Assembly (NCBI GenBank): GCA_934162925.1
Contig: CAKPJR010000045.1
Span: 1 to 8,759 of the forward strand
Length of the DNA stretch: 8,759 nt
From: an uncultured Clostridia bacterium
Lineage (GTDB): Bacteria > Bacillota > Clostridia > TANB77 > CAG-508
Direction of reading: 5' to 3'
Below are positions 1 to 7,079 of the stretch, one piece after another (position 1 is the stretch's first letter; each line of letters begins with the position of its first letter). Under the pieces are notes generated by a model. It saw nothing but the letters and a program-made list of their open reading frames with translations, was not told the origin of the DNA and ran no database searches. Made by a program: the position numbers and the translations under genes.

Positions 1-2
1 AG

Positions 3-105
3 GGTGTCAAAACACCACGCTGGCGAATATTGGGCATTAAAAAATGCCTCATTATTCGGAGCAAAATAAATTTTGCTAACTATCAATGCTACGTAGACTA
101 GCATT
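3..105. repeat. Cluster of four consecutive hairpins
   Basis: Four inverted repeats follow one another. GGTGT (3-7) pairs with ACACC (12-16). A longer stem pairs CGAATA (24-29) with TATTCG (53-58) and, inside it, GGGCATT (32-38) with AATGCCT (43-49), one pair being G-T. AGCAAAA (60-66) pairs with TTTTGCT (71-77). AATGCTA (85-91) pairs with TAGCATT (99-105) around a seven-base loop. The stretch is richer in GC than the rest of the window. None of the stems is followed by a T-run, so they are not ordinary terminators. Possible roles are a structured leader of the next gene, a single-stranded origin or transfer origin of a mobile element, or an element end. The sequence does not decide between these. 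Confidence 0.6.
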
Positions 106-136
106 AATAAAATTAAAAAAGTAGGAGTGATGAAAA

Positions 137-760
137 ATGAAAATGGATTCAGAGCAAGTTTTAGATAGTATTTTCTTATCATATAATAAAATCTTAAAGA
201 GATTTCAATTACTAGGTGTTACTACTAAATATGGAAAAGAAATAACACATAAAGATTTAAGAAAAGCTATAGAAGTTATGCTAAAAAAACATCCAACTTG
301 CAGATGGAGGAGTGAGAAAGTAAAAAGTAGGAAATATTTTATTTTAGCAGAAGGATATACATGGTTAACTCAAGTGTATTTTCAAAAGGAAAAATCACTA
401 ACAGATGCTGATGTGGATTTTTTCGAAGATAGAATTAGGCAATATGAAGAATTATTAAAAATAGAACATAATGAAAATTGGTGGAATGAAGATATGAATA
501 TAAAACAGTTATGTAATTATTTCAATAGAAAAGAAAATACTGTTAGAAAAGCTATTAAAAAAATGTGTGATAATGGATTTGAGCAATATAAATTTTTAGT
601 TGATGGCAAAATTGTTATTTCTAGTAAAGGAGTTGAGTGGATTTGCAAAAATGTTTTCAAACAAAAGTATTTAGAGTTATTGGAGAAATATAAAATGGAT
701 TTAACGGAGTTATATATTAAAGTAGGTTATCCTTATGATCATTTTTTTTATAGAAATTGA
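137..760 (+). CDS. Tandem winged-helix DNA-binding protein, function unknown
   Basis: This 207-residue protein is not one I can name. It shows an internal repeat. Residues 42-84 (starting RKAI, containing ILAEGYTWLTQVYF) align with residues 137-177 (starting RKAI, containing ISSKGVEWICKNVF) with about a two-residue gap. Each copy has a basic helix, a beta hairpin and a closing aromatic-rich helix, the layout of a winged helix. The second copy is preceded by a plausible helix-turn-helix at about 121-147 (IKQLCNYFNRKENTVRKAI). A role in DNA binding, for example as a regulator or replication-accessory protein of a mobile element, is inferred. The start at 137 follows AGGAG (123-127) at 9 bases. 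An ATG at 130 is in another frame, and the ATG at 143 is too close to be preferred. The gene lies just downstream of the hairpin cluster and ends with TGA. Confidence 0.75.
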   Translation: MKMDSEQVLDSIFLSYNKILKRFQLLGVTTKYGKEITHKDLRKAIEVMLKKHPTCRWRSEKVKSRKYFILAEGYTWLTQVYFQKEKSLTDADVDFFEDRIRQYEELLKIEHNENWWNEDMNIKQLCNYFNRKENTVRKAIKKMCDNGFEQYKFLVDGKIVISSKGVEWICKNVFKQKYLELLEKYKMDLTELYIKVGYPYDHFFYRN

Positions 761-796
761 AAATAAAAAAGTTTCAAAAATAAAATACTTTTAGGA

Positions 797-825
797 TTGT
801 TTTTTTTTGCTATTTATGATAGTAT
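797..825 (+). promoter_or_regulatory. Extended -10 promoter of the restriction-modification operon
   Basis: TTGTTT (797-802) and TAGTAT (820-825) are separated by 17 bases. A TG at 817-818 forms an extended -10 element (TGATAGTAT), which compensates for hexamers that match the consensus only partly. It lies in the 118-base gap before the small regulator and would give a leader of roughly 45 bases. The leader carries the octamer ATTAAATA twice, 20 bases apart (839-846 and 859-866), a possible but weak operator. The 13 bases at 815-827 recur exactly at 8620-8632. Confidence 0.6.
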
Positions 826-878
826 ATTAACAAATATGATTAAATAATTGTAAATATAATTAAATATTAAGGAGTATT

Positions 879-1079
879 ATGAAAAAAGAGATTAATGAAA
901 ATTGGATAAGCATTGAAAACGCTGCAAAATACTTAGGAATAAAGCCAGTTACAATAAGGAGTTGGTTAAAAAAAGGAAACACAATACCAGCACATAAAAT
1001 AGGAAAACAATGGAAGTTTAAATATTCTGAATTGGATGAGTGGGTAAAAAGTGGAAAAAGTGCTATAGATAGGAGTTAA
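879..1079 (+). CDS. Excisionase/MerR-type helix-turn-helix protein, probable control protein
   Basis: This 66-residue protein is essentially one helix-turn-helix of the excisionase family (HTH_17 type). Residues 10-30 (ISIENAAKYLGIKPVTIRSWL) form the two helices. A short basic wing follows, with IPAHKIGKQWKFKYSELDEWV at about 36-56. Such domains bind DNA in transcription control or recombination. AAGGAG (869-874) precedes the ATG by 4 bases. The methyltransferase gene begins 1 base after the stop, so the two are surely cotranscribed. The gene occupies the place held by the control gene in the LlaI operon, so control of operon expression is the likeliest job. That is inferred from position only. 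No integrase is visible beside it, which argues against a true excisionase. Confidence 0.85.
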   Translation: MKKEINENWISIENAAKYLGIKPVTIRSWLKKGNTIPAHKIGKQWKFKYSELDEWVKSGKSAIDRS

Positions 1080-1080
1080 T

Positions 1081-2934
1081 ATGAGATATTTAGGAAGTAA
1101 AGTGAAATTATTACCTGAAATAGAATCAGTAATAAAAAAATACGAAATTAAAGGTGAAACATTTGCTGATTTGTTCGCTGGTACAAGCTGTGTAGGAGAT
1201 TATTTTAAGGAAAAATATAAAATTATATCAAATGATTTTTTATATTATTCATATGTAATATCTAAAGCAAAATTATCGTTTAAAGATATGCCAGAATTTA
1301 GAAAATTCAAAAAAAATTATAAAATAAATATTTTTGAATGGCTAAATACAAAAAAATATGTGGCAGATGATACATATTTTATTTATAAGAATTATACTCC
1401 AATCGGAGGAAGAAAATTTTTTACAGAAACAAATGGAATAAAGATAGATGGAATTAGACAAGAGATAGAAAAGTTAAAAGAAAAGGACATCATAACTGAA
1501 AATGAATATTATTTTCTAATAGCATCATTATTAGAAAGTGCTACAAAGGTATCAAATACATCTGGAACATATGAAGCATTCTTTAAGTTTTGGGAATCAA
1601 GGGCGGAAAAAGAGTTTATAATAGAACCACTGGAATTTAATAAAGTTAATAAAATTTCTAAAAATGAGATATTTTCAAAAGATGCAAATTTATTGGTAAG
1701 GGAAATTGAAGGAGATATTGCATACATAGATACACCTTATACTGTAACACAGTATGTATCTGCATATCATTTATTGGAAACTTTAGCAAAATATGATTCA
1801 CCCAAAATAAAGGGAGTAGGAGGAAAAAGAGAACGAGAAAGTAAAAATTCTCTTTATGCTAGAAAAAATGAAGCAAAGGCGCAATTTGAAGATTTATTTA
1901 GACAAATTAGATTTAAACATATAATTATTAGTTATAGTAATCAGGGCTTAGTACCATTAAAAGAGTTAGTTAGTTTAGCTAAGTTATTTGCAAAAGATAA
2001 TAAGGTATATGTAGAGAAATTTAATTATCAAGAATATCAGAATTACCGTTCAAGCAATAAAAGAAATGGAGAGAATCTTAATGAAGTTATAATCTATTTC
2101 CAAAAAGATTTAGAAGTAAATAAATCACCATTAAATTATTCTGGAAGTAAAAACACATTAGTACCAACAATAATTAGAGAACTACCATACGAGGTTGAAA
2201 ATTTTGTGGATGTTATGGGAGGGGCTTTTAATGTTGGAGCAAATATTGTAGCAACCAAAAAAGTATATTATAATGAAATAAATACAAAAATTTATGATAT
2301 AATAAAATGGCTTATAACTAATGATAAAAAAGATGTAATTCGTGATATAGAAAATTGCATAGATAAATATGGATTGGTGAAAGCGGGAAAAGAACCGTAT
2401 ATTAAATTGAGGAAAGATTATAATATGAATACAATCGACAGTGTGAGTTTATTTGTATTACATATGTATTCATTCCAAAATATGATTAGATTTAATAATT
2501 CTCAAAAGTTTAATACTCCTATTGGTGTCGCTGGATATAGTGAAGATATGAAAAAAAGAATAAAAAACTTTATTCCTAAAACTTCAAATATTGAATTTTA
2601 CAATATGGACTATATAAATATTAATTGGTCAAGTTTTTCAGAAAATACTATTTTTTATTTTGATCCACCTTATTTTATTACAAATGCATCATATAATGAT
2701 GGTAAAAGAGGGGGAAAAGGCTGGACTAAAACAGAAGAAAATCAATTATTAGATACACTATTAAAGATAGATAAATTGGGATATAAATTCTTATTATCAA
2801 ATGTAGTTGAACATAATGGAAAGAAAAATACAATACTTTTAAACTGGATAAAAAAGAATGACTATAAAATTATTAATGCTGGAGTATCTGGTTGGAGGTA
2901 TGCAAAAAACGAAGTTATTATTAAAAATTTTTAA
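1081..2934 (+). CDS. Two-domain DNA adenine methyltransferase, FokI/LlaI type
   Basis: This protein would transfer methyl groups from S-adenosylmethionine to adenine N6. It consists of two complete D12-class (Dam-like) domains in tandem, about residues 1-342 and 350-617. The first has motif X YLGSK (3-7), the cofactor loop DLFAGTSCVG (30-39) and the catalytic motif DTPY (217-220). The second has YSGSK (353-357), DVMGGAFNVG (377-386) and DPPY (528-531). The 617-residue length and this duplication are the hallmarks of M.FokI and M.LlaI, where each domain modifies one strand of an asymmetric site. The catalytic motif of the first half has Thr in place of the first Pro; the rest looks intact, so activity is expected. 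The start follows AGGAG (1071-1075) at 5 bases. Restriction genes follow directly, 9 bases after the stop. The target sequence cannot be read from the protein. Confidence 0.95.
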   Translation: MRYLGSKVKLLPEIESVIKKYEIKGETFADLFAGTSCVGDYFKEKYKIISNDFLYYSYVISKAKLSFKDMPEFRKFKKNYKINIFEWLNTKKYVADDTYFIYKNYTPIGGRKFFTETNGIKIDGIRQEIEKLKEKDIITENEYYFLIASLLESATKVSNTSGTYEAFFKFWESRAEKEFIIEPLEFNKVNKISKNEIFSKDANLLVREIEGDIAYIDTPYTVTQYVSAYHLLETLAKYDSPKIKGVGGKRERESKNSLYARKNEAKAQFEDLFRQIRFKHIIISYSNQGLVPLKELVSLAKLFAKDNKVYVEKFNYQEYQNYRSSNKRNGENLNEVIIYFQKDLEVNKSPLNYSGSKNTLVPTIIRELPYEVENFVDVMGGAFNVGANIVATKKVYYNEINTKIYDIIKWLITNDKKDVIRDIENCIDKYGLVKAGKEPYIKLRKDYNMNTIDSVSLFVLHMYSFQNMIRFNNSQKFNTPIGVAGYSEDMKKRIKNFIPKTSNIEFYNMDYININWSSFSENTIFYFDPPYFITNASYNDGKRGGKGWTKTEENQLLDTLLKIDKLGYKFLLSNVVEHNGKKNTILLNWIKKNDYKIINAGVSGWRYAKNEVIIKNF

Positions 2935-2943
2935 GGAGGATAT

Positions 2944-3765
2944 ATGAATAGAAAAATATTTTTTTCAATATCATTAAAGGAAAAATTCAATACAGTAGAT
3001 TATAATGCAAATCAATTGTGGAAAAATATTAATATACACAATACAGATGAACTGATAAACAAAATAATATATGTATTAAATGAAAAATATCCTAAATTAA
3101 ATATTTCAGAATGTCAATTTAAGGAGAAAGTTGAAGTATATGGAGAGTCAAGTACATATTTCGGAGTAATAGAAAATGAAGAAGGAATTATTGAAGCTTA
3201 TGTTTTTATTATTCCTCCGGCATATGAAACGAGATCTGGAATTTTAGCACAACAGGTTTTTCCTGTAATTTCAGGCATCATGCCAAAAATTAAAAATTCT
3301 AAAGATAAAAAAATAAGCAATAGGCCTATCTATATAATAAATGCAAATGAAGCAAATTATACTCCATCAATGGCAATAAATATTCGAAGTGGAGAAATAC
3401 TGGATTTTAAATATGTAGACATTTTTAATAAAAGCATAGAAGAAATATTGAAGGAAAGAAACTTAAAAGAGAATGCTAATAATATTTTAGAATATAACGA
3501 ATGGATTGTAAAAACTAATAAAGATAAACAGAATGAGTTTTTTGAGATAGATGATGAAAAAAAGATTATAAAATACTTAATAATAAGATTAAAGGATGGA
3601 ATACATATAAATAATGAACCATATTGGTTTGTATTAAAAGCATATGCATCTTTCTATCTAGCAAGTAGAGATGCATATAAATGTGATATGTCTATATTTA
3701 ACCAATTACCTAGAGGAAATAAGACATTGGATGCATTTAGAGATTATATAGAAAGATTTATATAG
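2944..3765 (+). CDS. LlaI.1-like restriction subunit, fold unknown
   Basis: This 273-residue soluble protein has no motif I recognise. It has no signal peptide, no membrane segment and no visible nucleotide-binding or nuclease site. Its middle (about 66-160) looks mainly beta-stranded (YFGVIENEEGIIEAYVFIIPP, then IYIINANEANYTPSMAINI). Its end (about 226-273) is helical (PYWFVLKAYASFYLASRDAY). The call rests on gene order: it lies between a FokI-type methyltransferase and a McrB-like gene, where LlaI.1 sits in the pTR2030 operon. The gene has an almost perfect ribosome binding site, AAGGAGG (2933-2939), overlapping the methyltransferase stop. The next protein lacks the N-terminal DNA-binding part of McrB, so this subunit may provide target recognition; that is inference. 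Coding status is secure, function is not. Confidence 0.7.
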   Translation: MNRKIFFSISLKEKFNTVDYNANQLWKNINIHNTDELINKIIYVLNEKYPKLNISECQFKEKVEVYGESSTYFGVIENEEGIIEAYVFIIPPAYETRSGILAQQVFPVISGIMPKIKNSKDKKISNRPIYIINANEANYTPSMAINIRSGEILDFKYVDIFNKSIEEILKERNLKENANNILEYNEWIVKTNKDKQNEFFEIDDEKKIIKYLIIRLKDGIHINNEPYWFVLKAYASFYLASRDAYKCDMSIFNQLPRGNKTLDAFRDYIERFI

Positions 3766-3776
3766 GAGGTTTTTAT

Positions 3777-4697
3777 ATGCAAAAAATTTATTATGGAGCA
3801 CCTGGAACAGGTAAAAGTTATGAAATATTAAAATATTTAAAAGAAAAACAAATTTCGGATGAACATATTTTTAGGGTAACATTTCATCCTGAATATACAT
3901 ATAGCGATTTTGTCGGACAAATACTACCTACAGTTAAGAAAAATGGAGAGGTATCATATGATTTTGCAAAAGGAGTATTCACTTTAGCATTAGAAAAAGC
4001 ATATCAAGATACATCTAAAGAGGTTTTCTTAATAATTGAAGAAATGTCAAGAGGCAATTGTTCGGCTATATTCGGGGATATATTTCAATTATTAGATAGA
4101 GATAATGTAGGAACAGAAAAAGGTTGGAGTAAATACTTTATAAATAATCCTATAATAGCAAAAGATATTATTGCTTTAACTGATGATAGAATAAAACTAC
4201 CTGCAAATTTATCAATATTGGGAACTGTTAATACATCTGATCAAAATGTGTTTGTAATGGATACAGCATTTAAAAGAAGATTTGAATGGGAATATATTAG
4301 TACTAAACCAGTGAAAGAAAATGGTATAAATTTAAATGCGGTAGATATTGATTTAAATAATGGAAAAACAAAAATTAGGATTAATTGGATAGATTTGTAT
4401 GGAACTTTGAATAAATTTATTTCTTCTTCAGAAAAGTTAGGACTTGGAGAAGACAAGCAAATAGGTCAATTCTTTATTGAATTTGATAGTGAAAGTTATA
4501 AAGAAAAAATTAAGAATAAATTGTTACATTATTTATGGTTTGATATCCAAGGAGCATCTTACAAGACAGAAGTAAAGCTATTTGATGATAGTATAACTAA
4601 CTTTTCTGATCTATATGATAAATATGAAGATGATGAGAAAATATTTAGTGATGATTTTTTTGAATGTCTGGATGCATGGAACAATAATAGTTTGTAA
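3777..4697 (+). CDS. McrB-like AAA+ NTPase, LlaI.2-like restriction subunit
   Basis: This is the motor subunit of a McrBC-like restriction enzyme. Walker A is GAPGTGKS (7-14). Next come HPEYTYSDFVGQILP (37-51), typical of the McrB family, and Walker B VFLIIEEMSRGN (83-94). NTSD (152-155) stands where E. coli McrB has NTAD, a motif linked to GTP use, and an arginine-finger segment RRFE lies at 167-170. At 306 residues it is far shorter than E. coli McrB, because Walker A begins at residue 7. The N-terminal DNA-recognition domain is therefore absent and must be supplied by another subunit. GTP rather than ATP as substrate is likely from the family but not proven here. AGGAGG (3764-3769) overlaps the preceding stop and lies 7 bases before the ATG, indicating tight operon coupling. 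Confidence 0.92.
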   Translation: MQKIYYGAPGTGKSYEILKYLKEKQISDEHIFRVTFHPEYTYSDFVGQILPTVKKNGEVSYDFAKGVFTLALEKAYQDTSKEVFLIIEEMSRGNCSAIFGDIFQLLDRDNVGTEKGWSKYFINNPIIAKDIIALTDDRIKLPANLSILGTVNTSDQNVFVMDTAFKRRFEWEYISTKPVKENGINLNAVDIDLNNGKTKIRINWIDLYGTLNKFISSSEKLGLGEDKQIGQFFIEFDSESYKEKIKNKLLHYLWFDIQGASYKTEVKLFDDSITNFSDLYDKYEDDEKIFSDDFFECLDAWNNNSL

Positions 4698-4715
4698 TAT
4701 AGGAGGTACATTAGT

Positions 4716-6092
4716 ATGTTACAAATTGTTTTTGGACAAGATGGTGATGAAATAAATGACGAAATAAAAAAATTTAATTTATCTGATGGGGACAAAAGAT
4801 ACTCAAAGAAGATAAAGAAGTTTAATTTAGATTTCGTGGGTTTTGTGATCGAAAAAGAAAAGATATTGGCGGTTTTTCCAAAGCATTTTTTTAATGATGA
4901 TAACAATTATAAAGAATATAATAAAAAAGAAATAGAAGAAAATATTAAAATGCTATTTGAAGTTATTTACAAATATAATATTGAGAACAGAGCAAAAACT
5001 GTAGCAAATAAATATATAGGGTATGAAGAAAATTTTGAATCGGATTATCCTTTTGAATCTTTTTTTAAGATTTATGAGTATTATAAAAAATATGGAATAT
5101 ATAAGGAAGAAGAAGTAATTCTTTCTAAAAATGTTAATGGTAAAATATCATGGAAGGATACTATACAAAAGTCAAGTACCATTGTATCTAGTGGAAATTT
5201 GATTTTTTTGCCAATATACTCTAAAAAGAAAAGTAATAAAACAGCATTTATAAGTGAATGTATGACATTTGTAATAAATTATACAATAAGAAATTTTTCA
5301 TTTTTTATTCAACTACCAATTGTTCGTGTGAAAGAATGCAAAATTGATTTTTTGGCAAATAAAGAATATACATTACGACAATTGTATCAATTTAAAAATA
5401 CAATATTTAAAGACTATCAAAAAGAACTTATTAATGCTTTGATAAATTTTTTTGAAAGCTATGATAAAAAAGCTACAGGAGGAGCAATTCATTTAAAAAT
5501 AAACTATTTTGATATGATTTGGGAAAGTATGGTTAATAAATATTTGAATGATTGCTTTGTAAAAGTTGATAAAGAAAAAAACAAGTTAATATTTGATTAT
5601 AAAAGAAAACAACTTAATAAAAGATTTGAAAATAAAAAGTTTAATATAGATAAATCAGAACACCAATTTTTTATACGACCAGATCACTATTATTCAGATG
5701 AAAATACAATATATTTATTTGATTCTAAATATTATAATGATATAACAGATTTAAATTATAAACAATTTTCGTATACAATTTTATTAGGAAATAGCAATAT
5801 AGGAAGTAATAAAAATCTTTATAGTGCTTTATTATTACCAGGAAAAAGCAAAAATGGTTTACATTTGAAGTTGGATTTACCATATTGCCAATTGAATCAA
5901 GGTTGCAATTATATAATCGAGCAATTTCTAAGTGTGAAATTACTAATGAAGAATTATTTAAATTTAAATATAAAAGATGAACTTGAAAAAATAAATGAAA
6001 ATAGAGAAATGGAATATCCTATTTATGATAAAGAAGAAAATCATAGACAATTAAAAGTTGCAGAAGATGAAGAAGAATATAAGTACGAATAA
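4716..6092 (+). CDS. McrC-like PD-(D/E)XK nuclease, LlaI.3-like restriction subunit
   Basis: This 458-residue protein is the likely cutting subunit that works with the McrB-like NTPase. A nuclease core lies in the C-terminal half: helix FDMIWESMV with Glu270, then RPD (321-323) and YLFDSKYY with Asp336-Ser-Lys338. Q350 and Y353 in a QFSY helix complete a QxxxY-like element. Together these fit the PD-(D/E)XK pattern of McrC and LlaJI-type subunits. The N-terminal 200 residues carry no motif I recognise and may form the NTPase contact. The C-terminus is strongly acidic (about 449-455). AGGAGG (4701-4706) precedes the ATG by 9 bases, and the gap to the previous gene is 18 bases. No frameshift or missing catalytic residue is visible, so it should be active. 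The name depends on the neighbour and the nuclease motif rather than on full-length recognition. Confidence 0.85.
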   Translation: MLQIVFGQDGDEINDEIKKFNLSDGDKRYSKKIKKFNLDFVGFVIEKEKILAVFPKHFFNDDNNYKEYNKKEIEENIKMLFEVIYKYNIENRAKTVANKYIGYEENFESDYPFESFFKIYEYYKKYGIYKEEEVILSKNVNGKISWKDTIQKSSTIVSSGNLIFLPIYSKKKSNKTAFISECMTFVINYTIRNFSFFIQLPIVRVKECKIDFLANKEYTLRQLYQFKNTIFKDYQKELINALINFFESYDKKATGGAIHLKINYFDMIWESMVNKYLNDCFVKVDKEKNKLIFDYKRKQLNKRFENKKFNIDKSEHQFFIRPDHYYSDENTIYLFDSKYYNDITDLNYKQFSYTILLGNSNIGSNKNLYSALLLPGKSKNGLHLKLDLPYCQLNQGCNYIIEQFLSVKLLMKNYLNLNIKDELEKINENREMEYPIYDKEENHRQLKVAEDEEEYKYE

Positions 6093-6108
6093 ATTAAGGA
6101 GATAATTT

Positions 6109-7002
6109 ATGATTTTAAAATTAAATAAAGAATTAAAACAAAAAGATTTTAAAAATGAAAAAGAACTACAAAATTTCTTTGAAAACAACATTGAAACAAT
6201 ATTAGGATATAAATTTATAGATACAGAATTCATTGTAGGTGATTTTAGAATTGATTCTTTAGCTTTTGATGAAGAATCTAAATCATTTAGAATAATTGAA
6301 TATAAAAATGTTAAAAATCATTCTTTAGTTGATCAAGGTTATACATATTTAAAACTAATGTTAGAGAGAAAAGCTGATTTTGTTCTTCAATATAACATTA
6401 AAACTAAGTCATCGTTAACTACCCAAGACATAGACTGGAGCCAATCAAGAATTATATTTGTTTCACCAATTTATACGGCGTATCAATTAAATGCTACGGA
6501 CTTCAAAAATATTCCAGTAGATTTAGTAAAAGTAACAAGATATGAAGAAGATATCATAGAAATAGATTTCATAAAAAAGACAAGCAATGTTAAAGTGCAA
6601 GATATTCAAATGGAATCTATACAGAACGATGTAAATAAAGAAATAATTGTATATACAGAAGAAGACCATTTATCTAAAGTTTCAGATAATATTAAAAATA
6701 TATATGAAAAATTAAAAAATAGAATATTAGAATTAGATGATATAGATTTAGAGGCAAAGAAATTATATATAGTATTTAAAGGCTCAAGAAATATTACTGA
6801 TATAGAATTTCATAAAAATAAATTAAAAGTTTATATAAATATGAAAAAAGGTACTTTGAATGACCCATTAAAAATAACAAAGGACATAAGTAATACAGGA
6901 CATTGGGGTAATGGAGACTATTGTGTTACAATAAATAGTGAAGATGAAATAGACAATATTATTCCTTTAATAAAACAGTCTTTAAAAGTAAATAAAAAAT
7001 AG
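6109..7002 (+). CDS. Predicted PD-(D/E)XK nuclease domain fused to a DUF5655-like domain
   Basis: This 297-residue, two-part protein begins with a nuclease-like domain (about 15-155). GDFRIDSLAFDEE (44-56) holds the metal-binding Asp49, FRIIEYKNV (60-68) holds Glu64 and Lys66, and a helix with DQGYTYL (75-81) follows. This is the DxnExK...Q arrangement seen in DUF91/NucS-like proteins. The second part (about 185-295) resembles DUF5655, with KKLYIVFKGSRNITDIEF, a GHWGNGDY segment (264-271) and a final helix. The biochemical role of DUF5655 is unknown to me. The gene starts 16 bases after the McrC-like gene with AAGGAGA (6096-6102) at 7 bases and is the last before a terminator, so it is made with the restriction enzyme. 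It is not part of the classical LlaI gene set. It may add a second nuclease or DNA-sensing activity; that is inference. Confidence 0.8.
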   Translation: MILKLNKELKQKDFKNEKELQNFFENNIETILGYKFIDTEFIVGDFRIDSLAFDEESKSFRIIEYKNVKNHSLVDQGYTYLKLMLERKADFVLQYNIKTKSSLTTQDIDWSQSRIIFVSPIYTAYQLNATDFKNIPVDLVKVTRYEEDIIEIDFIKKTSNVKVQDIQMESIQNDVNKEIIVYTEEDHLSKVSDNIKNIYEKLKNRILELDDIDLEAKKLYIVFKGSRNITDIEFHKNKLKVYINMKKGTLNDPLKITKDISNTGHWGNGDYCVTINSEDEIDNIIPLIKQSLKVNKK

Positions 7003-7008
7003 ACAAAA

Positions 7009-7057
7009 GAAAAGCAAAATGATAGTAATTAAAAATTACAAAATTATTTTGCTTTTT
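7009..7057 (+). terminator. Intrinsic terminator ending the restriction-modification operon
   Basis: AAAAGCAAAAT (7010-7020) pairs perfectly with ATTTTGCTTTT (7046-7056), and a G-T pair at 7009/7057 extends the stem. Inside, GTAATT (7025-7030) pairs with AATTAC (7034-7039) to form the tip, with a few mismatches between. The T-run at 7053-7057 and the following T-rich bases complete the shape of a factor-independent terminator. The stem is A-rich on its left arm, so it could also act on the opposite strand. It stands 7 bases after the stop of the DUF5655-like gene and only 22 bases before the next start. Confidence 0.75.
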
Positions 7058-7079
7058 AATTATTTAAGGTGGAATTATT

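Noticed and set aside
74..104. Promoter for the first gene: TTGCTA (74-79) with TAGCAT (99-104).
   Set aside because: Spacing is 19 bases, both hexamers match poorly, and the second lies in a hairpin arm. Transcription may come from outside the window.
130..136. Alternative ATG at 130 for the first gene.
   Set aside because: It is in a different frame, with no long reading frame and poor ribosome binding site spacing.
767..808. Possible terminator after the winged-helix gene: AAAAGT (767-772) and ACTTTT (787-792), then a T-run at 800-808.
   Set aside because: The stem is six AT-rich pairs with a 14-base loop, and the T-run is separated from it and overlaps the -35 of the next promoter. Too weak to call.
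879..1079. Reading the small HTH protein as a recombination excisionase.
   Set aside because: No integrase or attachment site is visible, and it is joined to a methyltransferase gene by a 1-base gap, so control of the operon is more likely.
1081..2934. Assigning the FokI target GGATG to the methyltransferase.
   Set aside because: Architecture is shared with M.FokI, but target recognition varies between relatives and cannot be read from this sequence.
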